Source of the DNA: Brucella daejeonensis
GTDB taxonomy: Bacteria; Pseudomonadota; Alphaproteobacteria; Rhizobiales; Rhizobiaceae
DNA length: 64,000 nt
Direction of reading: 5' to 3'
NCBI RefSeq assembly: GCF_014199265.1
Contig: NZ_JACIJG010000007.1
Coordinates: 1 to 64,000 of the forward strand
In this document: positions 9,267-17,163 of the stretch, piece by piece
Numbering within the stretch: position 1 is the stretch's first letter
Layout of the letters: every line of letters begins with the position of its first letter
The notes under the pieces: generated by a model
The model's database searches: none
Told to the model about the DNA's origin: nothing
What the model saw: only the letters and a program-made list of their open reading frames with translations
Position numbers and translations under genes: made by a program

Positions 9267-10283
9267 ATGCGTTTTTCCCTCCCCCCATTCGTTCCGCTTT
9301 CCGTTTTCACGCTTGCGAGCTTCGCGGCGCAGGCCGCATCGCCGGAAGCCGCGCCCGAAAACAGGCCGGTGAAGCCGCAATATGTGCTCATCTCCTTCGA
9401 CGGCGCGCATGACAATGCGCTCTGGGCCCGCTCGCGCGAACTGGCGAAGAAAAACAATGCGCATTTCACCTATTTCCTGTCCTGCGTCTTCCTGATGACC
9501 AGGCAGGACCGGCGCGACTACCAGCCGCCGCACAAGCGCGCCGGTGCCTCCAATGTCGGTTTCGCGCTCAGCCGCGACGAGGTTGCCGCAAGGCTCGGCA
9601 ATATCTGGCAGGCCCATCTGGAAGGAAACGAAATAGCGAGCCATGGCTGCGGCCATTTCGACGGCACCCGCTGGTCCACCGCCGACTGGGACACGGAGAT
9701 CAAGGCGTTCCGCCGCATTACCGCGGACGCCTACGCGAACAACGGCATCGAGGGCGAGCCGGAAGGCTGGCGCGATCTGGCGCTGAAAGGCATTACCGGC
9801 TTCCGCGCGCCCTATCTGGCCGCATCGAAGCCGGTGCGCGAAGCGCTGAAGGCGAACGGGTTTCGCTATCAGGCGTCGTCGGTCGCGCGCGGCCCCGAAC
9901 TGCCGGTCATCTCCGGCCGGCTTGCCTCCTTCGGCCTGCCGCTCATCCCGGAAGGGCCGTCACAGCGCCCGATCGTCGCCATGGATTACAATCTCTATGT
10001 GCGCCATTCAAAAGGCAAGGAAGCCCTGCGGCAGGCGGCCCAATTCGAGGACCGCGCCTATAAGGCCTTTCGCGCGGCCTTCGACCGGCAATATACCGGC
10101 GCGCGGATGCCGCTTCAGCTCGGCTTCCATTTCGTGCTGATGAACGATGGCGCCTACTGGCGCGCCATGGAGCGGCTGGTGTCGGAAGTCTGCACCCGGT
10201 CCGATGTCAGATGCACCACTTACAGCGACTATCTGGACCGCCTCGACGGGGAAGCGCTTCATGCGAGCCAGAACAAATCCTGA
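9267..10283 (+). CDS. Secreted polysaccharide deacetylase family protein
   Basis: The N-terminus MRFSLPPFVPLSVFTLASFA is a signal peptide with likely cleavage after AQA, so the enzyme should be periplasmic or secreted. The NodB-like fold is shown by SFDGAHDNALW, in which the usual acidic metal/catalytic pair is reduced to a single Asp, and by HGCGHFDGTRW, which supplies metal-binding histidines. Such enzymes remove acetyl groups from cell-wall or capsule sugars; the substrate here is unknown. It is divergent from the TPR-der operon, with a 189-base shared promoter region. Confidence 0.82.
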   Translation: MRFSLPPFVPLSVFTLASFAAQAASPEAAPENRPVKPQYVLISFDGAHDNALWARSRELAKKNNAHFTYFLSCVFLMTRQDRRDYQPPHKRAGASNVGFALSRDEVAARLGNIWQAHLEGNEIASHGCGHFDGTRWSTADWDTEIKAFRRITADAYANNGIEGEPEGWRDLALKGITGFRAPYLAASKPVREALKANGFRYQASSVARGPELPVISGRLASFGLPLIPEGPSQRPIVAMDYNLYVRHSKGKEALRQAAQFEDRAYKAFRAAFDRQYTGARMPLQLGFHFVLMNDGAYWRAMERLVSEVCTRSDVRCTTYSDYLDRLDGEALHASQNKS

Positions 10284-10333
10284 CCCTACAGTCGCATTCT
10301 TCGTGATGTCGGGCTGCAAAGAGCAATTTCCTG

Positions 10334-10380
10334 CGCTCCGGTGCTCACGTACGTTCAAGTACGCTCCGCTCCGGTGCTCA
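10334..10380. repeat. Dispersed repeat with direct CGCTCCGGTGCTCA copies
   Basis: CGCTCCGGTGCTCA occurs at 10334-10347 and again at 10367-10380, with a GTAC...GTAC core between. The same architecture recurs at 56805-56852. It lies between convergent genes, just after the deacetylase. Confidence 0.75.
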
Positions 10381-10427
10381 AAAATCACCCTTTTCGCCAC
10401 GACCTGACGAATTTGCAACTGTAGGGT

Positions 10428-11624
10428 CTAAAAGCGCCGAGACGCCGCCAGTTGCTTCGCCGCGCGTCCGGCCAGCAGTCCGATGATTGCGACGACAACC
10501 AGAGAGAGCGCCGCGACGAGGCTTGCGGATGTGAAGGAGCCGGAGCGCTCGGCCATGAAACCGGCCACCAGCGGGCCGACGATCTGGCCGATGCTGAAAC
10601 ATACCGTCATGCGCGCCAGCGCGCGTTTCGGCGAGGCGGGCGCCAGCACCCGCGCGATCTGCAAACCGAAAGCCGTCAGCGCCATGAAGGTGACGCCGAG
10701 AAGCGCGCCGCCCACGAGCGGACCGAGCGGCGGGGCAAGCATGACGCTGGCCGCGACACCCACCGCCTGTATGATCGCCGTCAGGGCAAAGGAGCCGGAC
10801 AGGCCGAATTGTCTGGTGGCGGGCGCCCATAGCCAGATGGAGGGCGCAGCCGTCAGGCCGGTGATCACCCAGACAGCCGCTTCCATCAGCGGCCCGCCGT
10901 CATTGGCCCTTACGATGGCGATGAGGAATGTCGCCGTGATGACATAGCCGAAGCCGAAAATGCCATAGGCAAGCGCAATGGCGTTGAAGGCGAAGCCTCC
11001 GGGCAGCGGCGGCTCGCGCGTGCCGCCTTTTCCCCCGACGGGGCCTTCCTTCACCATTCCGGCGACGAGAACGGTCATGACGAGGGCCAGGATCGCCGCG
11101 CCGATCCAGTCGGCGCGCCAGCCGAAACCGGCAAGGCGGATCAGGGCGACCAGAACGGCCGAAAGCGCGATGCCGCTGCCCACGCCGCCAAAATGCAGTG
11201 CGCCCAGCCCCGCCCTGTCCGCCGCCGTGACATGGCTCAGCACGATTGCCGTGCACAGGATCATGGTGACGGCGCTGATGAAGCCCGCCGCAAAGCGGAG
11301 GGCGGAAAACATCCAGACATTATCGAACAGGGCCATGGCCGCGCACAGAAGCGCGCTGATCGCCAGCCCCGCAATCATGCTCGTCCGTTCGATGCCGGCC
11401 GACCAGCCATATCCGGCAACCATCGCGCCGATGAGATAGCCGATGTAGTTTGCCGAAGCGATGAAGCCCGCATCGGCGGCATTGAAACCCGTATCCGCCA
11501 TCATGCCGGGCAGGATCGGCGTATAGATGAAACGGCCGATGCCCATGGCCGCGGCCATGGCGAGAAAACCGCCGAAAGCATAACGGACGGCAACGTCGTG
11601 CCGGGGGGAGATTTGCTGGTTCAT
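10428..11624 (-). CDS. MFS transporter, YbfB/YjiJ type
   Basis: The 398-residue protein is almost entirely hydrophobic, with about 12 predicted helices. It opens with [30 protein letters not shown], the hallmark of the YbfB/YjiJ branch of the major facilitator superfamily. The substrate is unknown. The frame is open 49 codons further upstream, but the ATG at 11624 starts right before the first helix. It is divergent from the ArsR/SRPBCC pair with about 225 bases between, so ArsR control is possible but unproven. Confidence 0.87.
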   Translation of the reverse strand: MNQQISPRHDVAVRYAFGGFLAMAAAMGIGRFIYTPILPGMMADTGFNAADAGFIASANYIGYLIGAMVAGYGWSAGIERTSMIAGLAISALLCAAMALFDNVWMFSALRFAAGFISAVTMILCTAIVLSHVTAADRAGLGALHFGGVGSGIALSAVLVALIRLAGFGWRADWIGAAILALVMTVLVAGMVKEGPVGGKGGTREPPLPGGFAFNAIALAYGIFGFGYVITATFLIAIVRANDGGPLMEAAVWVITGLTAAPSIWLWAPATRQFGLSGSFALTAIIQAVGVAASVMLAPPLGPLVGGALLGVTFMALTAFGLQIARVLAPASPKRALARMTVCFSIGQIVGPLVAGFMAERSGSFTSASLVAALSLVVVAIIGLLAGRAAKQLAASRRF

Positions 11625-11823
11625 GTCGAGGGAGGTCTCTGTTGTTCGACCGGAACATAAGTCCGGCGACCTTGCAGACAATTGAATTTTTCTGATGGCT
11701 TTGATCACACGGGCTGAACCGCCGGTTTTCTGCCCGGATGCGCGCGTTCTGGCAGCAATCCGGTAACGCAAAATTGTGCAAGGGCGGGTTGCCCGACCGG
11801 CGAAAGACGGGCCTTGCGAATCG

Positions 11824-11841
11824 CATAAGTGTGTGCTTATG
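11824..11841. promoter_or_regulatory. Inverted repeat, candidate ArsR operator
   Basis: CATAAG (11824-11829) and CTTATG (11836-11841) form a perfect inverted repeat with a six-base spacer. It ends eight bases before the ArsR-type ATG, a position suited to autorepression. Confidence 0.55.
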
Positions 11842-11849
11842 TGTTATTC

Positions 11850-12176
11850 ATGAACCAGAACGATACGGTCAACGATATATTCCGGGCGCTTGCCGACCCG
11901 ACCCGCCGGGCGATCTTCGAGAAGCTGGCCACCGGCACGATGAATGCGAGCGCCCTGCGCGAAGGCATGGCGATCAGCCAGCCGGCCATGTCGCAGCATC
12001 TTTCGGTGCTGCGCGGCGCGGGGCTGGTGCGGGAAGAAAAACAGGGCCGCTTCGTGAATTATGAGGTCGATCCTGAAGGACTGGCGCTCATGGCGGACTG
12101 GCTTGCGAAATACCGCGCTTACTGGCCTGCCCGTATCGATGCTCTCCGAAACCTGCTGAAGGATATGGACCAATGA
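11850..12176 (+). CDS. ArsR-family winged-helix regulator
   Basis: This 108-residue protein is a full winged helix. RALADPTRRAIFEKLA begins it, and MAISQPAMSQHLSVLRGAGLVREEKQGR is the recognition helix and wing. There are no cysteines for metal binding, so it belongs to the non-metal ArsR branch usually paired with an SRPBCC protein. The next gene overlaps it by four bases (ATGA), showing translational coupling. The start at 11850 is preferred to an upstream GTG because the inverted repeat would otherwise lie inside the gene. Confidence 0.92.
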   Translation: MNQNDTVNDIFRALADPTRRAIFEKLATGTMNASALREGMAISQPAMSQHLSVLRGAGLVREEKQGRFVNYEVDPEGLALMADWLAKYRAYWPARIDALRNLLKDMDQ

Positions 12177-12517
12177 CCGAACCGCAGGAAAAGCCCGCCG
12201 AAACCGGCATCGAGCTTGAATACGAGCTGGATGCGGAGCCGCAGAAGGTCTGGCGGGCGATCAGCATTCCCGAATTTCGCGAGAACTGGCTGCCTGCCGA
12301 TGCGCTGGCGGAACCCGACGCCGCGTCGCAGAAGCCGGGTGAGGAAATCAGCTACCGGATGCGCGAGAGCGAGCCGCCATTTCTCGAAAGCATGGTGACG
12401 TTCCGCATTCGGCCCAACGCGAATGGCGGCACGAGCCTGCGCGTCATCCACGAATTGAAGCGCGCCACGGTGATTGCCGCCAACAGCAACCGGATGCCGG
12501 TCATGCGCGCTGCCTGA
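12173..12517 (+). CDS. SRPBCC (START-like/AHSA1) domain protein
   Basis: The 114-residue product has the opening of the SRPBCC fold, IELEYELDAEPQKVWRAISIPEFRENWL, found in AHSA1/polyketide-cyclase-like ligand-binding proteins. It is shorter than the usual 140-160 residues and ends soon after the beta sheet. ArsR plus SRPBCC pairs are common, and the ligand is usually unknown. Its start overlaps the ArsR stop codon, so both come from one message. Confidence 0.85.
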   Translation: MTEPQEKPAETGIELEYELDAEPQKVWRAISIPEFRENWLPADALAEPDAASQKPGEEISYRMRESEPPFLESMVTFRIRPNANGGTSLRVIHELKRATVIAANSNRMPVMRAA

Positions 12518-12550
12518 CCGCCGGTTTCGGCTCCCCGCTACCCAACTCCC

Positions 12551-12702
12551 AAGAGCGGTTCCTGTTTTGACTGAATCGTTGGAACCGCTCCAACTATTTG
12601 TTTTTACGCATTATCCTACGCATCGTAGCAGGATTAGAAATCAGTCCAGTGGACTGATTTCCCTGCGAAGACGCTTCGCACTTTTGCTGAAAATGCTCTG
12701 GA
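12551..12702. repeat. Composite palindromic repeat before the clpP-like gene
   Basis: Three inverted repeats lie in series. GAGCGGTTCC (12553-12562) pairs with GGAACCGCTC (12581-12590). An imperfect ATCCT...AGGAT stem follows at about 12613-12634. AAATCAGTCC (12638-12647) pairs with GGACTGATTT (12651-12660). The tail (about 12671-12702, ACGCTTCGCACTTTTGCTG and after) matches repeats at 31753-31807 and 32591-32640. The element ends about 16 bases before the next ATG. Confidence 0.85.
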
Positions 12703-12717
12703 GAAAGGAGTTCGCCG

Positions 12718-13320
12718 ATGCGCGAAACAATGCAACTCGTCCCCATGGTCGTGGAACAGTCGAGCCGGGGCGAAAGATCCTTCGACATTTATTCCCGCCT
12801 GCTGCGCGAAAGGATCATCTTTCTCAATGGCGAGGTGAACGACGCCGTGTCCGCGCTCGTCTGCGCGCAGCTTCTGTTTCTGGAAGCGGAAAACTCAAAA
12901 CAGCCGATCAATCTCTACATCAATTCGCCGGGCGGCGTGGTGACGAGCGGCTTCGCCATCTATGACACGATGCGTTACGTGCGTGCGCCGGTGCATACGC
13001 TGTGCATGGGAACCGCCCGCTCGATGGGGTCTTTCCTGCTGATGGCGGGCGAACCGGGGCACCGCGCCGCATTGCCGAACGCGAACCTGCTCGTCCACCA
13101 GCCTTCCGGCGGGTTTCAGGGGCAGGCGTCGGATATTTTCATACATGCCGAGGAAGCGCAGCGCACCAAGCGCCTGATGACGCGGCTTTACGCCGAACAT
13201 TGCGGGCGCAGCTATGAGGAAGCGGAACGCGCGCTCGACCGCGATAATTTCATGACCGCCGAACAGGGCGTCGAATGGGGGCTGATCGACCGCATTCTGG
13301 AAACGAGGCACGCGGCCTGA
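12718..13320 (+). CDS. ClpP-family protease subunit, probable second paralogue
   Basis: The 200-residue protein has the ClpP catalytic triad: Ser102 in [14 protein letters not shown], His127 in [13 protein letters not shown] and Asp176 in [10 protein letters not shown]. ClpP forms a barrel of stacked heptamers that degrades unfolded proteins delivered by ClpX or ClpA. Here Arg replaces the usual Ala right before the catalytic Ser, and HQPSGG replaces HQPLGG. No clpX or lon lies nearby, so this is probably a paralogue of the main clpP, which is inference. GAAAGGAG forms a strong ribosome site. Partner and substrates are unknown. Confidence 0.9.
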   Translation: MRETMQLVPMVVEQSSRGERSFDIYSRLLRERIIFLNGEVNDAVSALVCAQLLFLEAENSKQPINLYINSPGGVVTSGFAIYDTMRYVRAPVHTLCMGTARSMGSFLLMAGEPGHRAALPNANLLVHQPSGGFQGQASDIFIHAEEAQRTKRLMTRLYAEHCGRSYEEAERALDRDNFMTAEQGVEWGLIDRILETRHAA

Positions 13321-13323
13321 ACC

Positions 13324-13674
13324 CTATGCGCTAAAAAAGGCCTCATATTGCTCCGGCTTGAAACCGACGGTGAGCTTGCCGTCCTTTTCAAGCACCGGGC
13401 GCTTCACCATGGAGGGCTGCTCCAGCATCAAAGCGCGCGCACCAGCAGCATCGACATTCCGGCGTTGTTCTTCCGGCAGTTTGCGGAAAGTCGTGCCCGC
13501 GCGGTTGAGAAGCTGTTCCCAAGCGATCTGCTTCAGGAAACCGTCGAGCGTCGCCGCGTCGAGGCCCTCCTTCCTGTAATCGTGAAAGCCGTAATCGATG
13601 CCGTGGTCTTCGAGCCAGTTACGCGCCTTCTTCATCGTGTCGCAGTTCCTGATACCGTAGATGGTGACGCTCAT
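13324..13674 (-). CDS. ArsC/Spx-family reductase-like protein (YffB type)
   Basis: The 116-residue protein has the thioredoxin-like ArsC fold. VTIYGIRNCDTMKKARNWL carries the single N-terminal cysteine, followed by YGFHDYRKEGLD and the cis-proline region MVKRPVLEKDGKLTVGF. It lacks the extra cysteines of true arsenate reductases, which fits the YffB branch of uncertain, perhaps glutathione-linked, function. The frame extends to 13731, but the ATG at 13674 starts the fold. It converges on the clpP-like gene with only three bases between. Confidence 0.88.
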   Translation of the reverse strand: MSVTIYGIRNCDTMKKARNWLEDHGIDYGFHDYRKEGLDAATLDGFLKQIAWEQLLNRAGTTFRKLPEEQRRNVDAAGARALMLEQPSMVKRPVLEKDGKLTVGFKPEQYEAFFSA

Positions 13675-13734
13675 TTCCGACTCCTTCGATCGCTTCGCCG
13701 CGATCAAAGGCCATCGAAACGCCGGTTTCAACCT

Positions 13735-14457
13735 CTATCTGGAATCGTGAAAGATTATGCCCAGCGTATGGCGCATACCGGAGCGGATGCGGCTGACGCC
13801 GTGGCGCATCCTGACGCGATAATCACCACGCGTGCCTCGCACCGGGCGGTCGTTGACCGCGAAAATCACCGCATCGCCCTGTTGCAGCGGCACCACCTCG
13901 GCGCGGCTCTGCATCCTCGGGCGCTGTTCGGTCAGGACGAATTCCCCGCCAGTGAAATCCCTGCCCGGTTCGGACAAAAGCACCGCCACCTGCAACGGGA
14001 AGAAAATGTCGCCGTAAAGGTCCTGATGCAGGCAGTTATAATCCCCCTCGACATATTGCAGGATCAGCGGGGTCGGGCGCGTCTGCCCGGCCTCGTGACA
14101 GCGGGTCAGAAAGGCCTCATGGGTCGGCGGAAAATCCATGCCGGAACCCAGCCTTTCGCTCCAGCGATTGGCGACCGGAGCAAGCCGCGGATAGAGGTTG
14201 CGGCGGAGATTCTGAATTATGGCAGGGTGAGGATTTGCGTAATATTTGTATTCTCCGCGCCCAAATCCGTGCCGGGACATCGAAATGACGCTCCGAAATG
14301 TGGCGGAAACCGGATATCCCGTGACCAAATCATGGCAATCCTGCGGCGAAATCATGTCTTTCAGGGTTGCGGCGCCGAACTCGTCCAGTTTGGCGCCGAT
14401 CTGCTGCCAGTCACGGGCGGCAATTTTCGCCGCCAGTTCGTCCCGCGTCCCGCTCAT
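13735..14457 (-). CDS. 2OG-Fe(II) oxygenase coupled to ada
   Basis: The 240-residue protein shows the double-stranded beta-helix iron signature. His144 and Asp146 lie in CLHQDLYGD and a distal His in RVRMRHGVSRIRSGMRH (His219 or His230), with nearby arginines for 2-oxoglutarate. It resembles the Oxygenase-NA family, which Pfam ties to repair of damaged DNA (recalled, not searched). Its ATG overlaps the ada stop by four bases, so the two are translationally coupled. That argues for a role in alkylation repair, like AlkB beside Ada in E. coli, although the sequence is not classical AlkB. Confidence 0.85.
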   Translation of the reverse strand: MSGTRDELAAKIAARDWQQIGAKLDEFGAATLKDMISPQDCHDLVTGYPVSATFRSVISMSRHGFGRGEYKYYANPHPAIIQNLRRNLYPRLAPVANRWSERLGSGMDFPPTHEAFLTRCHEAGQTRPTPLILQYVEGDYNCLHQDLYGDIFFPLQVAVLLSEPGRDFTGGEFVLTEQRPRMQSRAEVVPLQQGDAVIFAVNDRPVRGTRGDYRVRMRHGVSRIRSGMRHTLGIIFHDSR

Positions 14458-15539
14458 ACCTGGCGCTCCCTCTCGAGGAGATCGCGCTTGCGTTCGACGC
14501 CCCAGCGATAGCCGGAAATGCCGCCATCGTTGCGCACCACCCGGTGGCATGGCACCGCCACGGCGATCTTGTTGGCGGCGCAGGCCTGCGCCACGGCGCG
14601 CACCGATTTCGGCGCGCCGATCCGTTCGGCGATTTCCGTATAGCTTACGGTCTTTCCGGCCGGAATGTCCCGCAGCGCCTGCCAGACCCGTTGCTGGAAA
14701 GCGGTGCCCTGAAGGTCGAGCGGCAGGTCGAGGCCGATGCCCGGCGCTTCGACGAAACCGACAACCTGCGCCACGACATCCTCGAAATCCCGGTCGGCGC
14801 CGATGAGATTGGCCTTCGGGAAACGCCGTTCCAGATCGCCGATCAGTTCCTGCGGATCGTCGCCCATCAGGATGGCGCAGACGCCCTTGCCGCTTGCGGC
14901 GACGAGAACGGCCCCCAGCGCCGACTGGCCGATGGCGAAACGGATGTCGGCATCCTTGCCGCCCTGCCTGTAAGCCCTCGGCGTCATTCCCAGAATCCTT
15001 GCCGAAGCTTCATAGAAGCGGCTTGAGGAATTATAGCCCGCATCGTAGATCGCATCGGTCACGCGTATCCGCGGCTCGTCCAGCGCCGCCCGCATTTTCC
15101 GGGCGCGATGGGCATCGGCATAGGCTTTCGGGGTGAGGCCGGTGAAAGCCTTGAAGATGCGGTGAAAATGCGCCGGGCTCGCCTTCACGAAAGCTGCGAT
15201 TTCCTCAAGCGAAGGCATTTCCTCCGCCATTTCGATGAAGCGGCAGGCGCTTGCGACCATCTCCGCATGGCGGGCATTGTTCTGTGCGGCCAGCGTTTGC
15301 GAAAGATGCGGCTTGCAGCGCATACATGGCCGGAAACCGGCCTGTTCGGCATCCTCGCAACGGTCGAAGAACTGTACGTTTTCGCGCTTTCCGCGCCGCG
15401 ACGGGCATGAAGGGCGGCAATAGACGCCCGTGGTGCGGACCGCATAGACGAATGCGCCGTCCGACGCCTTGTCGCGGTCGAGCACCTTCTGCCAGCGGTC
15501 TTCATCGGGATCATGCGTTTTCAGGGTCATGAGGTTCAT
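14454..15539 (-). CDS. ada: Ada: methylation-sensing activator and O6-methylguanine-DNA methyltransferase
   Basis: Ada repairs alkylated DNA by moving methyl groups to its own cysteines and then activates repair genes. The N-terminal zinc domain has four cysteines at positions 41, 45, 72 and 75 (VYCRPSCPSRRGK, FRPCMRCKPH). An AraC-type helix-turn-helix follows (about 85-185, including FHRIFKAFTGLTPKAYADAH). The C-terminal methyltransferase has the acceptor Cys in AVPCHRVVRNDG near residue 331. At 361 residues it is full length. The 2OG oxygenase gene overlaps its end. Confidence 0.96.
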   Translation of the reverse strand: MNLMTLKTHDPDEDRWQKVLDRDKASDGAFVYAVRTTGVYCRPSCPSRRGKRENVQFFDRCEDAEQAGFRPCMRCKPHLSQTLAAQNNARHAEMVASACRFIEMAEEMPSLEEIAAFVKASPAHFHRIFKAFTGLTPKAYADAHRARKMRAALDEPRIRVTDAIYDAGYNSSSRFYEASARILGMTPRAYRQGGKDADIRFAIGQSALGAVLVAASGKGVCAILMGDDPQELIGDLERRFPKANLIGADRDFEDVVAQVVGFVEAPGIGLDLPLDLQGTAFQQRVWQALRDIPAGKTVSYTEIAERIGAPKSVRAVAQACAANKIAVAVPCHRVVRNDGGISGYRWGVERKRDLLERERQV

Positions 15540-15680
15540 ATCCGTATTCCTTCAATATGAGCATGAAGGAAACCTAATGCCAGGACGTTCGGGCCACACT
15601 CCGCTGCTTGCTTTCAAATTCGGGACAGACGCGCCGACGCTTAAGCCTAAAACCAAACCCTTGTTATTTCAAAACAAAAA

Positions 15681-15702
15681 GGGCGAAGCCGATGCTTCGC
15701 CC
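15681..15702 (-). terminator. Terminator after the dsbA-like gene
   Basis: GGGCGAAGC (15681-15689) pairs perfectly with GCTTCGCCC (15694-15702) around CGAT. On the minus strand a T-rich stretch follows. It separates the dsbA-like gene from ada downstream. Confidence 0.9.
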
Positions 15703-15731
15703 CTGGCCTGATTTTTTCGACGGGAAGAGGA

Positions 15732-16346
15732 TCAGCCTTTGCGCGCATCCTTGATCGCCTCGACCAGTTCCCGCTCGCGCATGACGCCGCCATAAAGCTT
15801 GGTGCCGATGACGAAGGAGGGCGTTCCGCCGAAATTGAAAGCCTCGCCCTGATCCATGTTGCGCTCCAGAATGGCATTGATGCGCTTTGCATCGGCCTTG
15901 TAGGCGGCTTCGAGCTTGGCGGCTTCGAGCCCGCTCTTTTTGAGCGCCGCCTTGACCTGTTCCGGGGTGAGACGGCCGGGCGTCGCCATCAGCGCTTCCA
16001 TGGCCTTGACGTAATTGCCCGATTTTTCCGCCGCGAGAACGAGGCGTGCGGCATAGGCCGACGTATCACCGAAGATGATCCAGTCCTTCATGACCAGACG
16101 CACATTGCCGTCTTTCCTGACCACGCGCATCAACTCGCCATGGCCCTTCTTGCAATAGGGGCATTGATAATCGAAATATTCGACGATGGTCACATTGCCA
16201 TTGGGATTGCCCAGGACCGGAACTTCCTTGTCATAAAGGACTTCGGCCACGGTCGGCACGCGCTGCGCAAGGCTTTCGCCGCCTGAAATGGCGACGGTAG
16301 CGGCACCGGCTGCGGTTGCGGCCAATATCTGACGACGGTTCATCAT
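15732..16346 (-). CDS. DsbA-family periplasmic thiol oxidoreductase
   Basis: The 204-residue protein carries a twin-arginine-like or Sec signal (MMNRRQILAATAAGAATVAI). The thioredoxin active site CPYC lies at Cys62/Cys65 in YFDYQCPYCKKGHGEL, and the cis-proline loop is GGTPSFVIG. This places it in the DsbA/BdbD thioredoxin-like group, which makes or exchanges disulfides in the periplasm. Its start overlaps the L,D-transpeptidase stop by four bases, and dsbD lies one gene upstream, so the run suggests shared redox chemistry. A terminator follows. Confidence 0.9.
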   Translation of the reverse strand: MMNRRQILAATAAGAATVAISGGESLAQRVPTVAEVLYDKEVPVLGNPNGNVTIVEYFDYQCPYCKKGHGELMRVVRKDGNVRLVMKDWIIFGDTSAYAARLVLAAEKSGNYVKAMEALMATPGRLTPEQVKAALKKSGLEAAKLEAAYKADAKRINAILERNMDQGEAFNFGGTPSFVIGTKLYGGVMRERELVEAIKDARKG

Positions 16347-17122
16347 GAGCTTGCTCCTTTGCCCGATTGGGTTCGAGACTGGCCCTTGTCCAGCACAACG
16401 ACGCGTGCGCCCGCGGGGATGCGCTTGTAGAGATCGAGAATGTCCTGATTATAGAGGCGGATGCAGCCGGAAGACGCCGCCTTGCCGACCGACCAAGGCT
16501 CGTTCGTGCCGTGAATGCGGTAGAGCGTATCCTTGCCGTCGCGATAGAGATAGAGCGCGCGGGCGCCGAGCGGATTGCGGATGCCGCCCTCAAGGCCCTT
16601 CGCGTATTTTGCATAGTGATCGGGGTTGCGCTTGATCATGTTGGCCGTCGGCGTCCAGCGCGGCCATTGTGACTTGTAGGCAACCTTTGCATCGCCCTTG
16701 AAGGTCAGACCGGCGCGGCCGACGCCGACCGAATAGCGAAGCGCCTTGCCGCCGGGCTGCACCAGATAGAGATAACGGGCATAGGGATCGACCACGATGG
16801 TGCCGACCGGCTCGCTCGTGGCATAATCCACTTGCCTGCGCAGATTGCGACCGGCGATCTTGTCGAGATCGAGCGCCGGGATGAGATTGCCGCGATCGTT
16901 CACCGCGCCATACATGGCCTCATATTCGCTTTTTGCCGTCTGCACTTCCGGCTGCGCCTCCGCGACGGGTTCGGGCGAAAAGGCCACCGGCTGCGGCATG
17001 GTGACGGCAACAGGCCGATCTGCCGAAGCAGTGGTGCAGGCTGCGGCGGCAAAAGGCAGACAGGCAACCACGGCCACCCGCAGCAACGATCTCCGTGCGT
17101 CCGGCTTTTCATTCAATACCAT
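16343..17122 (-). CDS. L,D-transpeptidase (YkuD domain), probable lipoprotein
   Basis: L,D-transpeptidases crosslink peptidoglycan or attach proteins to it through a catalytic cysteine. The YkuD signature HGTNEPWSVGKAASSGCIRL places the nucleophile at Cys220, with the conserved His upstream. The N-terminus has a hydrophobic stretch ending in a possible lipobox (AAAC, Cys29). A polar Pro/Glu-rich linker follows. The ATG at 17122 is preceded by AAGGAA; the frame extends 13 codons further without a better site. It lies between dsbD and the dsbA-like gene. Confidence 0.93.
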   Translation of the reverse strand: MVLNEKPDARRSLLRVAVVACLPFAAAACTTASADRPVAVTMPQPVAFSPEPVAEAQPEVQTAKSEYEAMYGAVNDRGNLIPALDLDKIAGRNLRRQVDYATSEPVGTIVVDPYARYLYLVQPGGKALRYSVGVGRAGLTFKGDAKVAYKSQWPRWTPTANMIKRNPDHYAKYAKGLEGGIRNPLGARALYLYRDGKDTLYRIHGTNEPWSVGKAASSGCIRLYNQDILDLYKRIPAGARVVVLDKGQSRTQSGKGASS

Positions 17123-17163
17123 CAATTTCCTTGCCCCCGGGTCATCTTGAAATCCTTGCATCC

